DNA of 64,000 bases. Origin: Verrucomicrobiales bacterium. GTDB taxonomy: Bacteria; Verrucomicrobiota; Verrucomicrobiia; Verrucomicrobiales; DEV007. The translations under genes were made by a program, and so were the position numbers. A model generated the notes under the pieces. The model was not told the origin of the DNA, did not search any database, and worked only from the letters and a program-made list of their open reading frames with translations. The stretch is taken from positions 1 to 64,000 of the forward strand of contig JAEUHH010000105.1 in NCBI GenBank assembly GCA_016795505.1, in the 5' to 3' direction. Positions 35,348 through 45,217 of this stretch are shown here, in pieces. Position 1 is the stretch's first letter, and every line of letters starts with the position of its first letter.

Positions 35348-35863
35348 ATGAAATCGCTCACCTCCCTTCTGTCCCTCGCCACCGTGTTCGCCATCTCCCT
35401 CTCTGGAGTGTTCGCCGAGCCGCTCAATGTCGGCGACGCGGCGCCGCAACTGAAGACGACCGACCAAAACGGCAAGGAAGTCGACCTCGCCAAGGAACTC
35501 GCCACCGGCACCTCGCTGGTCTACTTCTACCCGAAAGCCGACACTCCCGGCTGCACCAAGCAGGCATGTAACCTGCGCGACGAGTTCGAAGCCGTCAAAG
35601 CCGCCGGCATCAAAGTGTTCGGCGTCAGCGCCGACACCGCCGCGGATCAGAAGGCGTTCGCCGACAAGTACACCCTCCCCTTCACCCTGCTGGCCGACAA
35701 GAGCGGCGAGGTGATCAAGGCCTTCGGCGTGCCGACCAATCCCAAAGGCTTCGCCTCCCGGCAAAGTTTCCTCGTCCGCGACGGCAAGGTGATCTGGCGC
35801 GACCTGAAAGCCAATCCGACCACCCAGGCCAAGGACGCCATCGCCGCGGCCAAGGCGGAGTGA
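35348..35863 (+). CDS. bcp: Exported Bcp-type peroxiredoxin
   Basis: A 171-residue peroxiredoxin. From the ATG at 35348 there is a signal peptide (LLSLATVFAISLSGVFAEPL), unusual for Bcp, which is normally cytoplasmic. The thioredoxin-fold core has FYPKADTPGCTKQACNLRDE, with the peroxidatic Cys and the resolving Cys five residues later as in Escherichia coli Bcp, then FGVSADTAADQKAFADKY and SFLVRDGKVIWRDLKANPTT. It reduces peroxides, probably in the periplasm. A strong hairpin follows the stop. Confidence 0.92.
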   Translation: MKSLTSLLSLATVFAISLSGVFAEPLNVGDAAPQLKTTDQNGKEVDLAKELATGTSLVYFYPKADTPGCTKQACNLRDEFEAVKAAGIKVFGVSADTAADQKAFADKYTLPFTLLADKSGEVIKAFGVPTNPKGFASRQSFLVRDGKVIWRDLKANPTTQAKDAIAAAKAE

Positions 35864-35881
35864 TCTCTCTCCGGCTCGAGC

Positions 35882-35909
35882 CCGGTGTGAATGAGGCCAT
35901 TCACACCGG
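35882..35909. terminator. Strong hairpin after the peroxiredoxin gene, in a 336-base gap
   Basis: CCGGTGTGAATG (35882-35893) pairs perfectly with CATTCACACCGG (35898-35909), a 12-base stem with a four-base loop, 19 bases after the stop. It is flanked by direct repeats GGCTCGAGCCC / GGCTCAAGCCC. There is no T-run, so it may be an RNA-stability hairpin or part of a dispersed repeat. The remaining gap to 36199 shows no gene; the sequence near 36080-36190 is unassigned. Confidence 0.5.
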
Positions 35910-36199
35910 CTCAAGCCCGCCGGTTAATGACAATCGCCGCGAGGTGTGATCGGAAAGTCGACGACGCCGGACATTTCTGGTCAGGGTGTGACGTTCCCTG
36001 AGTAACCGGTCTCTGGGGCAACAGGGCTCGGAGCCTTTCGATTTGGCGAATTCGGAATTGCTTCGGATTTAAGGCTTAGGATCTCGGATTTCCATTCCTC
36101 ACGCTCCTCACACCGAGGGACCTTCTCCGCAGGGGTTCCATTTCTCGTTGCAAGCGTGCCCCTCATGGTGTCCCACTGTCCGTCCGCGTCATCGTCGCC

Positions 36200-36700
36200 A
36201 TGGCCCTGCTCCGACCATCCCCCCTCTCACCGACCGACGCCGCCGCCGAGCGACTGGGCGTGGTCGACTTCTACCGCCTCCTGCTACGACTGGTGCTGGC
36301 GGTGCCGATGTTTTTTTACCAGGCGATGTCGCAGACCTCACAAGCCTGGGGATTTGTCTGGGAAAAGCGGGAATGGCCGCTGGTCAAGGCGATCGAGGAG
36401 ATGGCCCTGCCCCAGCCCAGCGTCACCGCGATTTCACTGATTTTCATCCTGCTGTTTTGCCCGATCGGGGTGGCGGTCGGATTCCTGACCCGGGTCAATG
36501 CCGCCCTGACTCTGTTGGCCACCGGCTTTTTCTTCATCTCGGGGCTGCCCCTTTCGGACTGGCTATCAGGCCAGACCTACCTACTGTTCATGGGGCTCTG
36601 CGCCGTGCTGGTCCTGAGCGGTCCCGGCGCTTTCTCGATCGACGGGATTTTCTTCTTTCTCCGTCGCCGCCGGCAAATGCGCAAGGCTTCAACCCTCTGA
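36200..36700 (+). CDS. DoxX-like integral membrane protein
   Basis: A 166-residue protein with four hydrophobic helices: LGVVDFYRLLLRLVLAVPMF, VTAISLIFILLFCPIGVAVG, NAALTLLATGFFFISGL and TYLLFMGLCAVLVLSG. Size and the pattern FLTRVNAALTLLATGFFF ... LSGPGAFSIDGIFF fit the DoxX family of membrane proteins of uncertain redox-related function. Signal peptide absent. No close operon partner; it is convergent with the pterin dehydratase gene. Confidence 0.7.
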   Translation: MALLRPSPLSPTDAAAERLGVVDFYRLLLRLVLAVPMFFYQAMSQTSQAWGFVWEKREWPLVKAIEEMALPQPSVTAISLIFILLFCPIGVAVGFLTRVNAALTLLATGFFFISGLPLSDWLSGQTYLLFMGLCAVLVLSGPGAFSIDGIFFFLRRRRQMRKASTL

Positions 36701-36862
36701 GGGCACCAGCCAAAAACAGGCCCTCGGCCGCCCCAAGACGACGCCCAAGGCCGAAACCCAAGACAGGAAGAAGCCGATGGGTCGGCAGGCCTCCGATCTC
36801 CTCGACGACCGTCCGACCACTCGCGCGACGAGTCGGTCGGCATCGGTCGATCTGGGTGAAAA

Positions 36863-37147
36863 TCAATCCAGCAGATTGTCGATCCGCTGAGCCAGCTCAA
36901 AATCGGAGTCGGTGAGCCCGCCCTGGTCGTGGGTCGTCAGTCGCAGCGTGACCGTGCAGTAGCGGATGTCGATCTCCGGATGATGCGAGGCCTCCTCGGC
37001 GATTTCCGCCACGCCATTGACGAAGTCGATTCCTTCCATGAAGTCGTCGAACTCCAGCGAGCGGGCGATGGAATTCTTCTCCAGCTCCCACTCGGGAGCC
37101 TTTTTCATGCGGCTCTTGATTTCTTCAGCTGTGAGCAGATCGGACAT
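36863..37147 (-). CDS. 4a-hydroxytetrahydrobiopterin dehydratase
   Basis: A 94-residue protein of exact family length. Key residues lie in AEEASHHPEIDIRYCTVTLR, giving the paired His and Pro-Glu of the active site, followed by TTHDQGGLTDSDFELAQRID. The enzyme dehydrates 4a-carbinolamine pterins during regeneration of tetrahydrobiopterin or acts in related pterin metabolism. No phenylalanine hydroxylase gene is nearby. It is divergent from cysK across 229 bases. Confidence 0.92.
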   Translation of the reverse strand: MSDLLTAEEIKSRMKKAPEWELEKNSIARSLEFDDFMEGIDFVNGVAEIAEEASHHPEIDIRYCTVTLRLTTHDQGGLTDSDFELAQRIDNLLD

Positions 37148-37376
37148 GTGAGTCAGTGGTTGGTCGTTGTGTGGTCGTATCCGGGTTTCGGGCTTTATCG
37201 CATAGGTGAAGGCTTTGCGTCGCGCAAGTCCCATTTCCAGCCGAAATCGCGGATTTTCACCAGTATTTTCGCTTTGCGGACGTTTTCTGGATGGCTTATA
37301 GCCTCTCCCCGCCCCTGATGGCCTCCAAAGAGGCCGAAAAAGGGCCCTGTTTGAACCGAATAACCCATCCCCCGCC

Positions 37377-38372
37377 ATGGCTCACGGAAAGATCTACAAC
37401 AACATCGTCGAAACCGTCGGCAGCACCCCGCTGGTGAAGCTCAACAAAGTCACCGACGGCATCCCGGCGACGGTCGCGCTGAAGTGCGAGTTCTTCAATC
37501 CCCTCGGCTCGGTCAAGGACCGCATCGGCAAGGCCATGATCGAAGCCGCCGAGCGCGACGGCCTCATCAACAAGGACACCGTCATCATCGAGCCGACCAG
37601 CGGCAACACCGGCATCGCCCTCGCCTTCGTCTGCGCCCAGCGCGGCTACCGGCTTATCCTCACGATGCCCGAGACCATGAGCCTGGAGCGCCGCACCCTG
37701 CTCGCCCTGCTCGGTGCCGAACTCGTGCTCACCGAGGGACCGAAGGGCATGAAAGGCGCCATCGCCAAAGCCGAGGAGTTGGCCGCCGCCACCCCGAACA
37801 GCTGGATCCCGCAGCAATTTTCCAATCCGGCCAATCCCGAGGTGCACCGCCAGACCACTGCGGAGGAAATCTGGGCCGACACCGCCGGTGCCGTCGACAT
37901 CGTGGTCGCCGCCGTCGGGACCGGCGGCACCGCCACCGGCTGCGTGGAAGTGCTGAAGGCCCGCAAGCCCTCCGTGCAGGTCATCACCGTCGAACCCGAG
38001 GACTCTCCCGTCATTTCCCAGACCCTCGCCGGTGAGGAGATCAAGCCCGGACCCCACAAGATTCAGGGTACCGGCGCCGGCTTCGTGCCCGGAAACCTGC
38101 ATCTCAATCACCCGTCCACCGGCTCGCCCCAGATCACCGAGTCCGTCAAAGTGAGCAACGACGCCGCCTTCGCCATGGCCCGCCGGCTTGCCAAGGAGGA
38201 AGGCATCCTCGTCGGCATCAGCACCGGGGCGAACGTCGTGGCCGCGCTGGAAATCGCCCGCCGCCCGGAAAATGCCGGAAAGCTCATCGTTACCGTGGCC
38301 TGCTCCACTGGAGAGCGCTATCTTAGCACCCCGCTGGCCGACGAGGCCCGCGCCATGCTGGCCGGTTCCTGA
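37377..38372 (+). CDS. cysK: Cysteine synthase A
   Basis: A 331-residue PLP enzyme. The lysine that binds PLP is in [16 protein letters not shown] (near residue 46), the substrate loop is [16 protein letters not shown], and the phosphate-binding GTGGTATGC follows near 180. [16 protein letters not shown] and [14 protein letters not shown] close the protein. It makes cysteine from O-acetylserine and sulfide in the cytoplasm. The TPR/Pro-Ala repeat gene follows 55 bases later. Confidence 0.96.
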   Translation: MAHGKIYNNIVETVGSTPLVKLNKVTDGIPATVALKCEFFNPLGSVKDRIGKAMIEAAERDGLINKDTVIIEPTSGNTGIALAFVCAQRGYRLILTMPETMSLERRTLLALLGAELVLTEGPKGMKGAIAKAEELAAATPNSWIPQQFSNPANPEVHRQTTAEEIWADTAGAVDIVVAAVGTGGTATGCVEVLKARKPSVQVITVEPEDSPVISQTLAGEEIKPGPHKIQGTGAGFVPGNLHLNHPSTGSPQITESVKVSNDAAFAMARRLAKEEGILVGISTGANVVAALEIARRPENAGKLIVTVACSTGERYLSTPLADEARAMLAGS

Positions 38373-38427
38373 CCCGCTTCCTCTCCCCGCATCCCACCTC
38401 CTCCGTTTTCCCCACCGCTCCTTCGTC

Positions 38428-39651
38428 ATGTCGAACAAAAAGCCCCTCCAAAATCCCTCCCCGGAGATCCACCCCGACACGATCCCCGTGCCCGGCGAAG
38501 CCGGACTCAAGGCCATCGAGTTGCTCGACAAACACCGCAACTTCGTGATGATCGGCACGGTGGGTATCGCCCTCGTCATTTGCGGCGCCTTGGTGATGCG
38601 GGAGCTGGGCCGTCAGAAACGGAGCGAAGCCGCCCAAGCCTTTTCAGCAGCCGCCGGAGAGCGCTCGATTGAAAAGCTCGACGCCGTCGTCTCCACCTAC
38701 CCCGGCAGCATTCCCGCCGGCAATGCCCTGCTGAGCAAGGCCGAGATCCAGCTCAATCAGGAGAAAAGCGAGGACGCCAAAGCCACCTTCCAGACTTTCG
38801 TCGATACCTACAAGGACCATCCCCGCCTCGCCCAGGGCCTGTATGCCCTCGGCAATCTCCACCACGTCGCCGGCGATCTCGACCAGGCCGCCAGTTTTTA
38901 CGATCAAGCCGCCAAGGCCGATCCCAATACCGATCTCGGCCCGCTCCTCGAGATCCGCCAGGGAGACATCGCCCTCGCCCGCGCCGATGCCCTGCGCAAA
39001 GAGGGCAAAGCCGAGGAGGCCGATGCCAAAGTCGCCGAAGCCAAAAAACGCTACGAGGACAGCATCACCCGTCCCGCCTTCCGCGCCAGCCCCTTCATCG
39101 AAATCGCCGAAGCCCGTCTCGCCCTTGCCGATGTCGGCGATGTGCCCGTCGTCCCCGCTCCCCCCAAGCCCGAGCCGAAACCCGAGACTCCCGCTCCAGC
39201 CACGCCTGCGACTCCCGCTCCAGCCACGCCCGCGACTCCCGCTCCGGCCACCCCTGCGACTCCCGCTCCAGCCACGCCCGCGACTCCCGCTCCGGCCACG
39301 CCTGCCACTCCCGCTCCGGCCACGCCTGCCACTCCCGCTCCGGCCACGCCTGCGACTCCCGCTCCGGCCACGCCTGCCACTCCGGCTCCGGCCACGCCTG
39401 CGACTCCGGCTCCGGCCAAACCCGCCGACACTCCCAAAGCCGCCACTCCTGCCCCGGCCACACCCGCGACTCCGGCTCCTTCTGCTCCGGCAACCCCGGC
39501 TCCGGCCAAACCAGCCGAAGCTCCCAAAGCCGAAGCGCCGGCCCCTGCTGCCCCGGCTCCAGCCAAACCCGCCGACGCTCCCAAAGCTCCAGCTCCGGCC
39601 GCTCCGGCTGACGCTCCCAAAGCTCCGGCTCCAGGCGGCGGTACCAACTGA
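38428..39651 (+). CDS. Membrane-anchored TPR protein with a long Pro-Ala-Thr repeat tail
   Basis: A 407-residue protein. One membrane segment near residues 38-55 (FVMIGTVGIALVICGALVM) separates a short cytoplasmic part from an extracytoplasmic TPR domain (YPGSIPAGNALLSKAEIQLN, KDHPRLAQGLYALGNLHHVA, DLDQAASFYDQAAKADPNTD), like the TPR_21/YfgM type. From residue about 245 to the end the sequence is almost entirely Pro, Ala, Thr and Lys, driven by a 24-base DNA repeat encoding PATPATPA. The tail may span cell wall or bind lipids or sugars; this is inference. The reverse strand is open too (a GVAGVAGAG frame) but is a repeat artefact. Confidence 0.78.
   Translation: MSNKKPLQNPSPEIHPDTIPVPGEAGLKAIELLDKHRNFVMIGTVGIALVICGALVMRELGRQKRSEAAQAFSAAAGERSIEKLDAVVSTYPGSIPAGNALLSKAEIQLNQEKSEDAKATFQTFVDTYKDHPRLAQGLYALGNLHHVAGDLDQAASFYDQAAKADPNTDLGPLLEIRQGDIALARADALRKEGKAEEADAKVAEAKKRYEDSITRPAFRASPFIEIAEARLALADVGDVPVVPAPPKPEPKPETPAPATPATPAPATPATPAPATPATPAPATPATPAPATPATPAPATPATPAPATPATPAPATPATPAPATPATPAPAKPADTPKAATPAPATPATPAPSAPATPAPAKPAEAPKAEAPAPAAPAPAKPADAPKAPAPAAPADAPKAPAPGGGTN
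39187..39426 (+). repeat. 24-base tandem repeat inside the TPR gene
   Basis: Units begin ACTCCCGCTCCAGCCACGCC at 39187, 39211, 39235, 39259, 39283, 39307, 39331, 39355, 39379 and 39403 (ten units, the last diverging), each followed by four more bases, giving PAPATPAT. Units differ at few positions (CCCGCT/CCGGCT, CCTGCG/CCCGCG), a sign of recent expansion. Confidence 0.92.
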
Positions 39652-39686
39652 CCGCGGCCGGGTCACCTGCCCCGCCCCATCCCGCC

Positions 39687-40400
39687 ATCAGCCCGTTTCC
39701 CTTCAGCGCCTTTCCCGAGACCCTGGCCGGGCTGAGGGATCTGGTTCGCCGGCTGGTCATCGATCACCGGGCACTGAGCCAGCCGCTGAGCCGCTGCGAA
39801 CTCGCGCGCTGCCACGGCACCTGCTGCCATGATGGCGTGTACCTCGATCGCGACGAAGTCGCCGGGCTGGCACAAGTCATCGACCGCCACCGCACCGACC
39901 TCGATGCTCTCGGCGCTGACCTGCCCGTCCAGCCCATCGTGACCGGCGACTGGCGCGGAGTCGTTTCCGGCCCCAAAACCGCCACCCGGCCGCGGCCCCT
40001 CTCCCGGCTGGTGGCCGATTACCCCGCCCACTTTCCCGACACCGCCTGCGTCTTCCTCCTGCCCGACGCCCGGTGCGCCCTTCAGAAGTTGGCGACCGAC
40101 CTCGGCCATCATCCCTGGCACTTCAAGCCGGCCACCTGCTGGCTGCATCCCCTGTCCATCGATCAATCCGACGACCCCACCTCCCCACCGCTGCTCACCC
40201 TGCATCACCCGTCGACCGATCCCCAGCGCTTTCCCGACTACGATGGCTTTGCCAGCCGCACCCCCTGCGGCCGCGTGCGGGAAGGCGGCGAAACAGGCGA
40301 ACCCGCCTGGGAAGTCCTCTCTGCCGAACTCGCCCACCTCGGACGCATCGGCGGACGCGACCTGCTCGGAGAAATCCGCGCCGCCAGCTCCGCTCTCTGA
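39687..40400 (+). CDS. YkgJ-like Cys-rich metal-binding protein, start uncertain
   Basis: The frame reads through CELARCHGTCCHDGVYLDRDE, a CxxxxCxGxCC cluster typical of YkgJ-type zinc/iron-chelating proteins, and later CALQKLATDLGHHPWHFKP and TCWLHPLSI. The first ATG/GTG/TTG in frame is the GTG at 39837, which would cut off the Cys cluster. No normal start exists between the stop at 39611 and 39837. The family-conserved part must start earlier, so I give an ATC at 39687 as a placeholder; CTG codons at about 39723 are alternatives. It starts right after the TPR gene, so read-through coupling is possible. Confidence 0.6.
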   Translation: MSPFPFSAFPETLAGLRDLVRRLVIDHRALSQPLSRCELARCHGTCCHDGVYLDRDEVAGLAQVIDRHRTDLDALGADLPVQPIVTGDWRGVVSGPKTATRPRPLSRLVADYPAHFPDTACVFLLPDARCALQKLATDLGHHPWHFKPATCWLHPLSIDQSDDPTSPPLLTLHHPSTDPQRFPDYDGFASRTPCGRVREGGETGEPAWEVLSAELAHLGRIGGRDLLGEIRAASSAL

Positions 40401-40478
40401 ACCCCGGCCCCATGCCACCGCGTGGCGCAGGTGCGGCATAGCCGGGAGCGAACCATCCGTGGTAGCCTCCGGAGCATC

Positions 40479-41942
40479 ATGCAGATCCGTACCCGGCATC
40501 GCTCCACCGCCCCCGATCCTCTCGCCCGGCGGCGGTTCCTGAAATCCCTCACCGCCGGCGCCCTCGGCCTCGGCCTGCCCGAGTGGCTCGCCCTCGAGGC
40601 CCGCGCCAAGAGCGGCAGCGGTCCCGCCCTGTCCACCGGCGACGGCGCGGCGCGCCGGGTGCTCGTCATCTACGAGGAAGGCGGCATCAGCCAGATGGAC
40701 TCCTTCGACCCCAAGCCCGGCGCCCTCGCTGACCACCGCTCGCCCTTCGGCCCCATCGCCACCAGCGTGCCGGGCACCCACTTTTCCTCCCTCATGCCCC
40801 TGACCGCCCGTCAGGCCCACCACCTCGCCGTGGTGCGGTCCATGACCTCGGCCAGCACCGCCGGCCACCGGGAATGCTGCCAGGAGTTCTTCAAAGGCTA
40901 CCGTTTCACCTCGCCCTTCGACTTTCCCGACATCGGATCGGTCGTCACCGACATCCTCGGCACCGAACGGCCCGAGATGCCCGGCTACATCTTCTGCCCC
41001 GGCATCAATATGCCCAACGCCGTGTCCTCCACTGGCTTTCTGCCCGCAGCGCGTGCGCCATGGAAGCTCGGTACCCGCAGCCTCGGCGAGAATCTCGCCG
41101 AACCCGGCTGGGAGGTAAAATCCCTGCGTCCCTCCCGCGGTCTGGGCCGCGACCGCTTCACCGAGCGCGAGGCCCTGCTCGACTCTCTGGACCGCTCGCC
41201 ACTGGCCGCCAGCGCCGACGGCCGGGCCATGCGCGATCATACCGCCCACGCGCTCGATCTCCTCACCAGCCCCACCGCCCAGGCCGCCTTCGATTTGTCC
41301 CGTGAGTCCGAGGCCACCCGAGACCGTTACGGCCGGGACCATCGCGGCCATTGCTACCTGCTCGGCCGCCGCCTCATCGAGGCCGGCGTGCGCTTCGTCA
41401 CCGTCACCGTCATCCAGCCACCCGAACACGTCGGCCGCCCCGGCTACGGACAGGACAAAGGGGTCTTCCTCAACTGGGACCACCACGAGGGCATTTACCA
41501 CAACGGTCCCTGCGGCGGCCCGCAGGGCAACAGCAACCAGGAGCGCTACGGCCTGCCCCACCCCGTCATGATGCCCAGCCTCGACCGCTCCTTCAGCGCC
41601 CTCATTGAGGACATGCACCAGCGCGGCCTTCTCGACGACACCCTGGTCTGTTTCGTCACCGAGATGGGCCGCACGCCGAAGATCAACCGCTGGGGTGGTC
41701 GCGACCACTGGAGCCGGGCCATGTCCATCGCCTTTGCCGGAGCCGGCTGTCCCGGCGGCGCCGTCATCGGCGCCACTGACAAGCACGGCGGCGACGTGAC
41801 CGAGCGCCTCTACACACCCTACGACTACGCCGAGACCATCTATCGCAAGCTCGGCATCCCCGAAAGCCAGCGCCTCGAAAAGCCCGACGGCGTCGCCATC
41901 CCCCTCAGCGACGGAGGACAGCCGATCCGGGAACTGTTCTGA
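40479..41942 (+). CDS. DUF1501 family Tat-exported protein, without a partner
   Basis: A 487-residue protein with a twin-arginine signal (PLARRRFLKSLTAGALGLGL) from the ATG at 40479. DUF1501 features include VLVIYEEGGISQMDSFDPKP, HHLAVVRSMTSASTAGHREC, FVTEMGRTPKINRWGGRDHW and YDYAETIYRKLGIPESQRLE. Unlike the copy at 26132, no DUF1549/DUF1553 gene adjoins it. The palindromic repeat begins at the first base after its stop codon. Confidence 0.9.
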   Translation: MQIRTRHRSTAPDPLARRRFLKSLTAGALGLGLPEWLALEARAKSGSGPALSTGDGAARRVLVIYEEGGISQMDSFDPKPGALADHRSPFGPIATSVPGTHFSSLMPLTARQAHHLAVVRSMTSASTAGHRECCQEFFKGYRFTSPFDFPDIGSVVTDILGTERPEMPGYIFCPGINMPNAVSSTGFLPAARAPWKLGTRSLGENLAEPGWEVKSLRPSRGLGRDRFTEREALLDSLDRSPLAASADGRAMRDHTAHALDLLTSPTAQAAFDLSRESEATRDRYGRDHRGHCYLLGRRLIEAGVRFVTVTVIQPPEHVGRPGYGQDKGVFLNWDHHEGIYHNGPCGGPQGNSNQERYGLPHPVMMPSLDRSFSALIEDMHQRGLLDDTLVCFVTEMGRTPKINRWGGRDHWSRAMSIAFAGAGCPGGAVIGATDKHGGDVTERLYTPYDYAETIYRKLGIPESQRLEKPDGVAIPLSDGGQPIRELF

Positions 41943-41993
41943 TTCCGATCAGACCCTGTTGCCTCGCCGATCAGACCCTGTTCCATCGGAAAC
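41943..41993. repeat. Palindromic repeat immediately after the DUF1501 stop
   Basis: TTCCGATCAGACCCTGTTGC, CTCGCCGATCAGACCCTGTT, CCATCGGAAACC. It starts at the base after the stop codon (TGA 41940-41942). The minus-strand frame reads FPMEQGLIGEATGSDR, matching the family peptide. Confidence 0.85.
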
Positions 41994-42022
41994 CAGCACC
42001 CCGGCCAAGAAAAGAAAGTAGA

Positions 42023-42096
42023 TCGGGCTTCAGCCCGAAATCGCTGCCCTGGGGCAATGCGTTGCAGACAAAATCATGCCGGGGCAAAATCATGCC
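42023..42096. repeat. Small hairpin and a short direct repeat between DUF1501 and pyrG
   Basis: TCGGGCT / AGCCCGA (42023-42029, 42032-42038) is a tight hairpin. CAAAATCATGCC occurs twice, at 42069-42080 and 42085-42096, 16 bases apart. No gene fits the interval 41994-42134. Confidence 0.5.
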
Positions 42097-42134
42097 CGGC
42101 TTGCGGTCTGAGCGTCGCTCGGTCGATCCGAACC

Positions 42135-43748
<1,614 letters not shown>

Positions 43749-43761
43749 AATGGGAACGTGT

Positions 43762-44544
43762 TTAACGGGTCAAAAGCCGATCCAGTATCGCTGCCTGCTC
43801 GGGGGTGTCAACGCCGGGCGAGTCGTCGTCGGTCAGAACCATCCTGATGGCGGCGCCATTCTCCATGGCGCGGAGTTGCTCGAGTCCCTCGACGCGCTCC
43901 AGCAGGGAGGGACGCCAGCGGACGAACTGGAGGAGAAAGGCGCGGCGGTAGCCGTAGAGGCCCTTGTGCCGGAGGTAACGCAGGCCGGCGACACTGGGAT
44001 CGCGGGGATAGGGAATGGGGCTGCGGGAGAAATACAGCGCCCGACCGTGGCGATCGATGGTGACTTTGACCACATTCGGATCGTTCACCTCCGGCGCGGT
44101 GGGATCGAGGGGATTCGCCGCGGTGATCATGGGCAGGTCGGGAGCCTTGACCATCTCCTTGGCGAGCTTGCCGATCAGGGCGGGGCTGATGAGGGGCTCG
44201 TCGCCCTGGATGTTGATGATGATGTCGTAGCCGGGGCGCCGGCGGGCGACTTCCGCGATGCGGTCGGTGCCGCTGGGATGGTCGGCCCGGGTCATGACCA
44301 CCTCGCCACCAAACGCGCGCACCGCGTCGGCGATGCGGTCATCGTCGGTCGCCACGACGACGGCATCGAGCTGGCGACATTTCCGGCACTGGTCCCAGAC
44401 ATGGTGGATGAGGGCCTTTCCCGCGATGGGGTGCAGGGGCTTGCCGGGGAATCGGGTGGAGCCCCAGCGCGCCGGGATCACACCGAGCACGCGATCGGAC
44501 GCGGCGGAGGTCGGTGAAATAGGCTGTTCCCGGCGGGAAGGCAT
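43762..44544 (-). CDS. kdsB: 3-deoxy-manno-octulosonate cytidylyltransferase
   Basis: A 260-residue protein. The CTP-binding N-terminus is [20 protein letters not shown] (residues 19-38); then [50 protein letters not shown] and [15 protein letters not shown]. It activates Kdo as CMP-Kdo for lipopolysaccharide, so the host has an outer membrane with Kdo. The start at 44544 gives a usual N-terminus; the frame is open further upstream. It pairs with pyrG, which supplies CTP. Confidence 0.95.
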   Translation of the reverse strand: MPSRREQPISPTSAASDRVLGVIPARWGSTRFPGKPLHPIAGKALIHHVWDQCRKCRQLDAVVVATDDDRIADAVRAFGGEVVMTRADHPSGTDRIAEVARRRPGYDIIINIQGDEPLISPALIGKLAKEMVKAPDLPMITAANPLDPTAPEVNDPNVVKVTIDRHGRALYFSRSPIPYPRDPSVAGLRYLRHKGLYGYRRAFLLQFVRWRPSLLERVEGLEQLRAMENGAAIRMVLTDDDSPGVDTPEQAAILDRLLTR

Positions 44545-44734
44545 GTCGAAGCAAGGGTGGGTGGCGTTTTCGTTGCGACGGGGCGGAGGCTCTGCCATAC
44601 TGGCGGACCCGACGCTGAGATACCGACACCGGCCCGAACGTTCCGCCATGCTGTTTTGCACCGCTCCCCTGCCCGATACGCACGATCCTGAGCGGGTTCA
44701 AGCGCGACTTGTGAGCAAGTTGCCGTCGCAGGGA

Positions 44735-45172
44735 ATGAAGTGGCGTTTTTTCCCGATCGCGGGTCTGCTGGCACTCTGGCTGGTCGTCTGGCCGGCCTGG
44801 GCGGTGCTGGACGAAGCGCTGAGCCTGGCCTTTGAGGCGGCGGTGCCCTACGTGGAACAGGGTTTCGAGGTGCGGGAGGACAGTTGGAGCGGCGAGATCC
44901 CGTCCGGCGAGCCGAAGCTGGTGCGCCACCAGCTTTTCCGGGGCAACGAATATTGGTTCTGGCTGGGCACGAGCTTTGAGAACTGCGAGGTGCTGGTGGA
45001 GATCTTCGACAGCGAGGGCACCTCGGTGGGCCTGGAGAGCTTTTTCAAAGGCCAGACCGCCGGCGTCCGGGTGCTGCCGCAAAAGACCGGCACCTACTAC
45101 CTGCGGGTGACGGTGACCTCGAAGGAAAGCGAGCCAGTACTCGACTGGGCGCTCGTTTACGGCTATCGCTGA
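44735..45172 (+). CDS. Small secreted protein of unknown function
   Basis: A 145-residue protein. From the ATG at 44735 it has a clear signal peptide (WRFFPIAGLLALWLVVWPAW). The rest looks like a beta-sandwich: YWFWLGTSFENCEVLVEIFD, GVRVLPQKTGTYYLRVTVTS, the last resembling the end of bacterial pre-peptidase C-terminal domains. An ATG at 44648 in frame would add 29 residues in front of the signal and is less likely. It precedes phoH by 45 bases. No specific function can be given. Confidence 0.68.
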   Translation: MKWRFFPIAGLLALWLVVWPAWAVLDEALSLAFEAAVPYVEQGFEVREDSWSGEIPSGEPKLVRHQLFRGNEYWFWLGTSFENCEVLVEIFDSEGTSVGLESFFKGQTAGVRVLPQKTGTYYLRVTVTSKESEPVLDWALVYGYR

Positions 45173-45217
45173 GGGCCTTATCCCCCCTGTGTTTCCCCCG
45201 CCCTGCCAGCCTCCGCC

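Noticed and set aside
39051-39647. Long minus-strand frame rich in Gly-Val-Ala
   Set aside because: It is the reverse reading of the 24-base Pro-Ala repeat in the TPR gene and has no independent support.
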